Positions 61,762-64,000 of a stretch of DNA of 64,000 nucleotides are shown in pieces. The DNA is from Pogostemon cablin (taxonomy: Eukaryota; Streptophyta; Magnoliopsida; Lamiales; Lamiaceae): positions 4,008,355-4,072,354 of the forward strand of contig CM042970.1 in assembly GCA_023678885.1 (NCBI GenBank), given 5' to 3'. A program made the position numbers and the translations under genes. The stretch's first letter is position 1; the number at the start of each line of letters is the position of its first letter. The notes below the pieces were generated by a model that was not told the origin of the DNA, did no database searches, and worked only from the letters and a program-made list of their open reading frames with translations.

Positions 61762-61885
61762 TACTCCTCCGTCCACTTTCAAGGATATCATTTTCATTTT
61801 CGGCCTCCGCCCCAAAGGTCTCATTTATTTTTTTATACATATGGGACCCACACACACCCACTAATACAACTAAAAATGGGACTCA

Positions 61886-62162
61886 CAGCCCAGGGCATAG
61901 CTCAAGTGGTAGAGAGGAGGGTGGAAATGTCTTCCAACTGAGGTTGATTGTTGTAGGGTGGGGGGTTCGAATCCTGTCTTTGGCATGGATTTGGCCCATT
62001 GCAAGCACAAGTGTAACAGTGAGCCCTCCCTATAAGCCACTTGAGACACATTCTGCGAGTTACCTCCTCCATTAATCCTCAGGGCAGGGGCTTCCTGCGA
62101 TTTACCTCCTCCATCAATCCCCAGGGCATGGGCGATAGGGGCCCATAATGGTGGGGTACACA
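61886..62162 (+). mobile_element. tRNA-derived SINE inserted in a MITE
   Basis: A 14-bp target duplication AAAAATGGGACTCA lies at 61872-61885 and 62163-62176. The A box (61898-61909) and B box (61964-61974) match the copy in COI1 intron 1. The tail region is partly duplicated (TACCTCCTCCATTAATCC, then TACCTCCTCCATCAATCC). Confidence 0.9.
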
Positions 62163-62356
62163 AAAAATGGGACTCATACCTCCACTAATACAATTATCCA
62201 CTACAAATTAAATAATAATATCTCTTCCTGCGATTTACCTCCTCCATCAATCCCCAGGACATGGGCAGTAGGGGCCCATAATGGTGGGGTACACAAAAAA
62301 TGGGACTCACACCTCCACTAATACAATTATTCACTACAAATTAAATAATAATATCC
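62091..62356 (+). repeat. 133-bp tandem duplication of SINE tail plus MITE
   Basis: CTTCCTGCGATTTACCTCCT starts at 62091 and 62224. Each unit spans the SINE 3' tail, one target-duplication copy and part of the host MITE. A third, diverged copy sits at 62521-62701. Confidence 0.9.
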
Positions 62357-62520
62357 TTATTCCACGTGCAAAAAGCAAATGGCACCCTTAAAGGCGGATG
62401 AATGGAGTATTTATTTTAGAGTGAGGGTTGTGTGCGTCCGGGGGCACACCGTGCGCTTTTAGAATTTAATATTATGTATAAGGGGCTCTAAAGAGTACAC
62501 ACAGGATAAGAAATACTCTC

Positions 62521-62701
62521 AGGCACATCCTGCGATTTACCTCCTCCATCAATCCCCAAGTCAGGGGTGGTGGGGGCCCCTAATGGTGGGGTACACAAAC
62601 AATGAAACTCACACCTCCACTAATACAGACAAATTAAATAATAATATTATTAATCCACGTGCAAAAAGCAAATAAACCCTCAAAGGCTGATGGAGGGAGT
62701 A
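62521..62701 (+). repeat. Third, diverged SINE-tail/MITE unit
   Basis: It starts AGGCACATCCTGCGATTTAC and ends GGCTGATGGAGGGAGTA. The following 28 bp (TATTTATTTTAGAGTGAGGG, then TTGCGTGCGTC) repeats the sequence after 62405, so a larger block of roughly 290-bp period was copied. Confidence 0.8.
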
Positions 62702-62730
62702 TTTATTTTAGAGTGAGGGTTGCGTGCGTC

Positions 62731-62888
62731 AGATTAAGAAATATTATTATATGTAAAGTGGGCAGTTGTATTAGAGAGAAGTTGTGGACTATATTGTATA
62801 CTTTTTTACTAAATAGGGGAAATAGATACCTTTGAAGCGGACGTCAAAAATAGTAAAATGAATACCTTAGAAGCGGACAAGGGAGTAG
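62731..62888. mobile_element. Stowaway-type MITE fragment
   Basis: The interior (GGACTATATTGTATACTTTT) and a worn right end (GCGGACAAGGGAGTA) are present. The left end is missing; the fragment joins directly to GTGCGTC. Confidence 0.7.
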
Positions 62889-62894
62889 TATAAG

Positions 62895-63222
62895 CTCGAT
62901 CCGCCTTCACTTACACAATTTATTAAGTTAGACCTAAACTAATATAGACTCAGAGGCCAAGAGTTCCGACTATCGAACTATCGAATCAAAAAAGCATAAG
63001 CTCTACTGTATCTATGCTATTTAGCCCAATTCCTTCTCCTTTGTCCTAAGAGCGGATGAAATAGCATCTATAAGAGCTAAGGAACTTAAAAGATTGCTAT
63101 CCTTTGCCTGAGACTGGAGTAGCACTCATATGCTTCCGTCAGAATACTAGAACTTCGTCCCTAAGAGGTTAGTTCAAGGTCTTTGATAGGGAAATGCACG
63201 CACTTGTTTCTTTTCGTTTCAG
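62895..63222. other. Less AT-rich segment of possible organellar origin
   Basis: Base composition is near balanced, without the poly-A/T tracts typical of the flanks (for example CCTTTGCCTGAGACTGGAGT). It does not resemble the MITEs, SINEs or LTR elements of the window. A plastid or mitochondrial insert is suggested by composition only. Confidence 0.3.
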
Positions 63223-63381
63223 ATGCGATCAAAAAGCTTTTTTTCAAGCGTAGAGACTACATATGAGGAAGATGCGAATAGAGATGCGGAAGTTCCTGTT
63301 GGAGTTGGAGGTGCAGGAGCAGTGAACATGACTCTTGCAGAAGGAATAAATGCGATAAATAAAGATGAGTTCCAGGCGTAG
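63223..63381 (+). CDS. Short ORF, 52 codons, unknown
   Basis: The frame starts MRSKSFFSSVETTYEED, contains VPVGVGGAGAVNM, and ends EFQA before TAG. It lies in the less AT-rich segment inside the TIR-bounded region. It has no stop-rich or repeat character, but no domain, promoter or intron is visible. It may be a fragment of a captured or organellar sequence rather than an expressed gene. Confidence 0.25.
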   Translation: MRSKSFFSSVETTYEEDANRDAEVPVGVGGAGAVNMTLAEGINAINKDEFQA

Positions 63382-63555
63382 GAGTATACACTTTAATCAA
63401 TAAGTGTACACTATTTTGTTTTAAAGGGTATACACTTTTCATTAATATATTTTTTTTTCAGAAATAAATGATACACATCTTTATACTAAAGGGTATACAA
63501 TTTAATACAAAATTCTAAAGACGCACCGCATGTGCCCTGTGCGCCCGGTGCACAC

Positions 63556-64000
63556 AAGTTTTTGTCTTTATTTTAATCAAGTCAAAGATTATTTTTATAA
63601 AATTGAGTATTCACTAAAGGATTTTTTTTATCAATGAAATATTTATTGGTTAAAATTTTAATTACATTATTAAATTGGTTTACCAATGCAATCTATTGGT
63701 AAATTTTAAATAATTTCGTTGGTTATCCGTTGATAATTTATATAATGATTCCGTCGGTGACCTGTTAGTATAATAGCAATGGATTTTACTCCGTTAGTAA
63801 AAACTTAATAAATCTACTGCTAATCCGTTGCAAAAAGAAAAATGTAATTTTTGTTGACAATCCATTGATATTTACCAATTGATTGAATTTCGTTGGTAAA
63901 TTTCGTTATTAAAAATGAGTTTTTTTTTTAAATGAATATTCCACACCAATTTGTTATGCATGGACAATGAAATTTCATTGATACAGAGTCAATCTAATAA
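63556..64000. other. AT-rich end with CCGTTGGTAA-type repeats
   Basis: Words such as TTCGTTGGTAAA, CCGTTGATAA and TTCCGTCGGTGACC recur at 63680-63920. The same family lies at 5545-6000. Such repeats are typical of CACTA subterminal regions, but no CACTA end is inside the window here. Confidence 0.35.

Larger units (their letters stand above)
61762..62409. mobile_element. Stowaway-type MITE split by a SINE
   Basis: The left end TACTCCTCCGTCC and right end GGATGAATGGAGTA bracket a normal Stowaway interior (GGGACCCACACACACCCACT, then CACGTGCAAAAAGCAAATGG). A SINE and a later tandem duplication expand it to about 650 bp. Confidence 0.8.
62430..63555. mobile_element. Possible TIR-bounded element with unusual cargo
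   Basis: The left end GTGTGCGTCCGGGGGCACAC leads to GTGCGCTTTTAGAATTT. The right end, reverse-complemented, reads GTGTGCACCGGGCGCACAGG and also leads to TTTAGAATTT. The ends are thus imperfect inverted repeats of about 40 bp. The interior holds a third SINE-tail/MITE copy, a MITE fragment (62731-62888) and a less AT-rich segment with a short ORF. No target duplication was seen. Confidence 0.45.

Overview
The window looks like nuclear DNA of a flowering plant. It is AT-rich, its genes have GT-AG introns, and its families are plant ones: a DIVARICATA-type MYB factor, a pectin methylesterase with an inhibitor pro-domain, the jasmonate receptor COI1, and plant LTR retrotransposons, Stowaway and PIF/Harbinger elements. 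The COI1 and pectinesterase sequences suggest a eudicot, possibly an asterid; that placement is inference. Only three host genes are clearly intact, about 38 kb and 11 kb apart; most of the rest is transposon-derived.

Layout. 1-2.2 kb: AT-rich flank with one Stowaway MITE. 2.2-3.1 kb: two-exon DIVARICATA-like MYB gene (+). 3.1-8.2 kb: intergenic DNA with a dense cluster of Stowaway-type MITEs. 8.2-21.4 kb: a decayed Copia retrotransposon (+) split by a 7.1-kb Athila-like Gypsy element (12165-19302) that keeps gag and part of protease but has no RT, RNase H or integrase. 21.4-27.7 kb: a Mutator-like MITE, a nested palindrome and more Stowaways. 27.7-35.5 kb: a Copia element (-) inserted in a tRNA-derived SINE and itself interrupted by a 1.2-kb solo LTR. 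35.5-40.2 kb: a second SINE, a fragment resembling the pectinesterase promoter, a MITE and a T-rich, Helitron-like region. 40.2-42.6 kb: pectinesterase gene (+). 42.6-49.0 kb: AT-rich DNA, a Stowaway, and an LTR element (-) with similar LTRs but a dead interior. 49.2-52.9 kb: a decayed PIF/Harbinger transposon with both its genes. 53.6-58.7 kb: COI1 (-), three exons, with a SINE in intron 1. 58.9-64.0 kb: Stowaways, a SINE inserted in a MITE with later tandem amplification, and a TIR-bounded segment carrying unusual, less AT-rich DNA with a 52-codon ORF.

The three host genes do not form a pathway by position. COI1 is the jasmonoyl-isoleucine receptor F-box protein, the pectinesterase modifies cell-wall pectin, and the MYB protein is a transcription factor. 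The main story is layered transposition. For most elements the order can be read from target-site duplications (TSDs): ATGAC, ATGCA, GTAAA, TATGG, TAA, and 14- and 17-bp SINE duplications. No clearly new gene system was found. The most unusual structures are the gag-protease-only Athila element, the SINE/MITE composite array, the self-nested palindrome and the duplicated pectinesterase promoter fragment.
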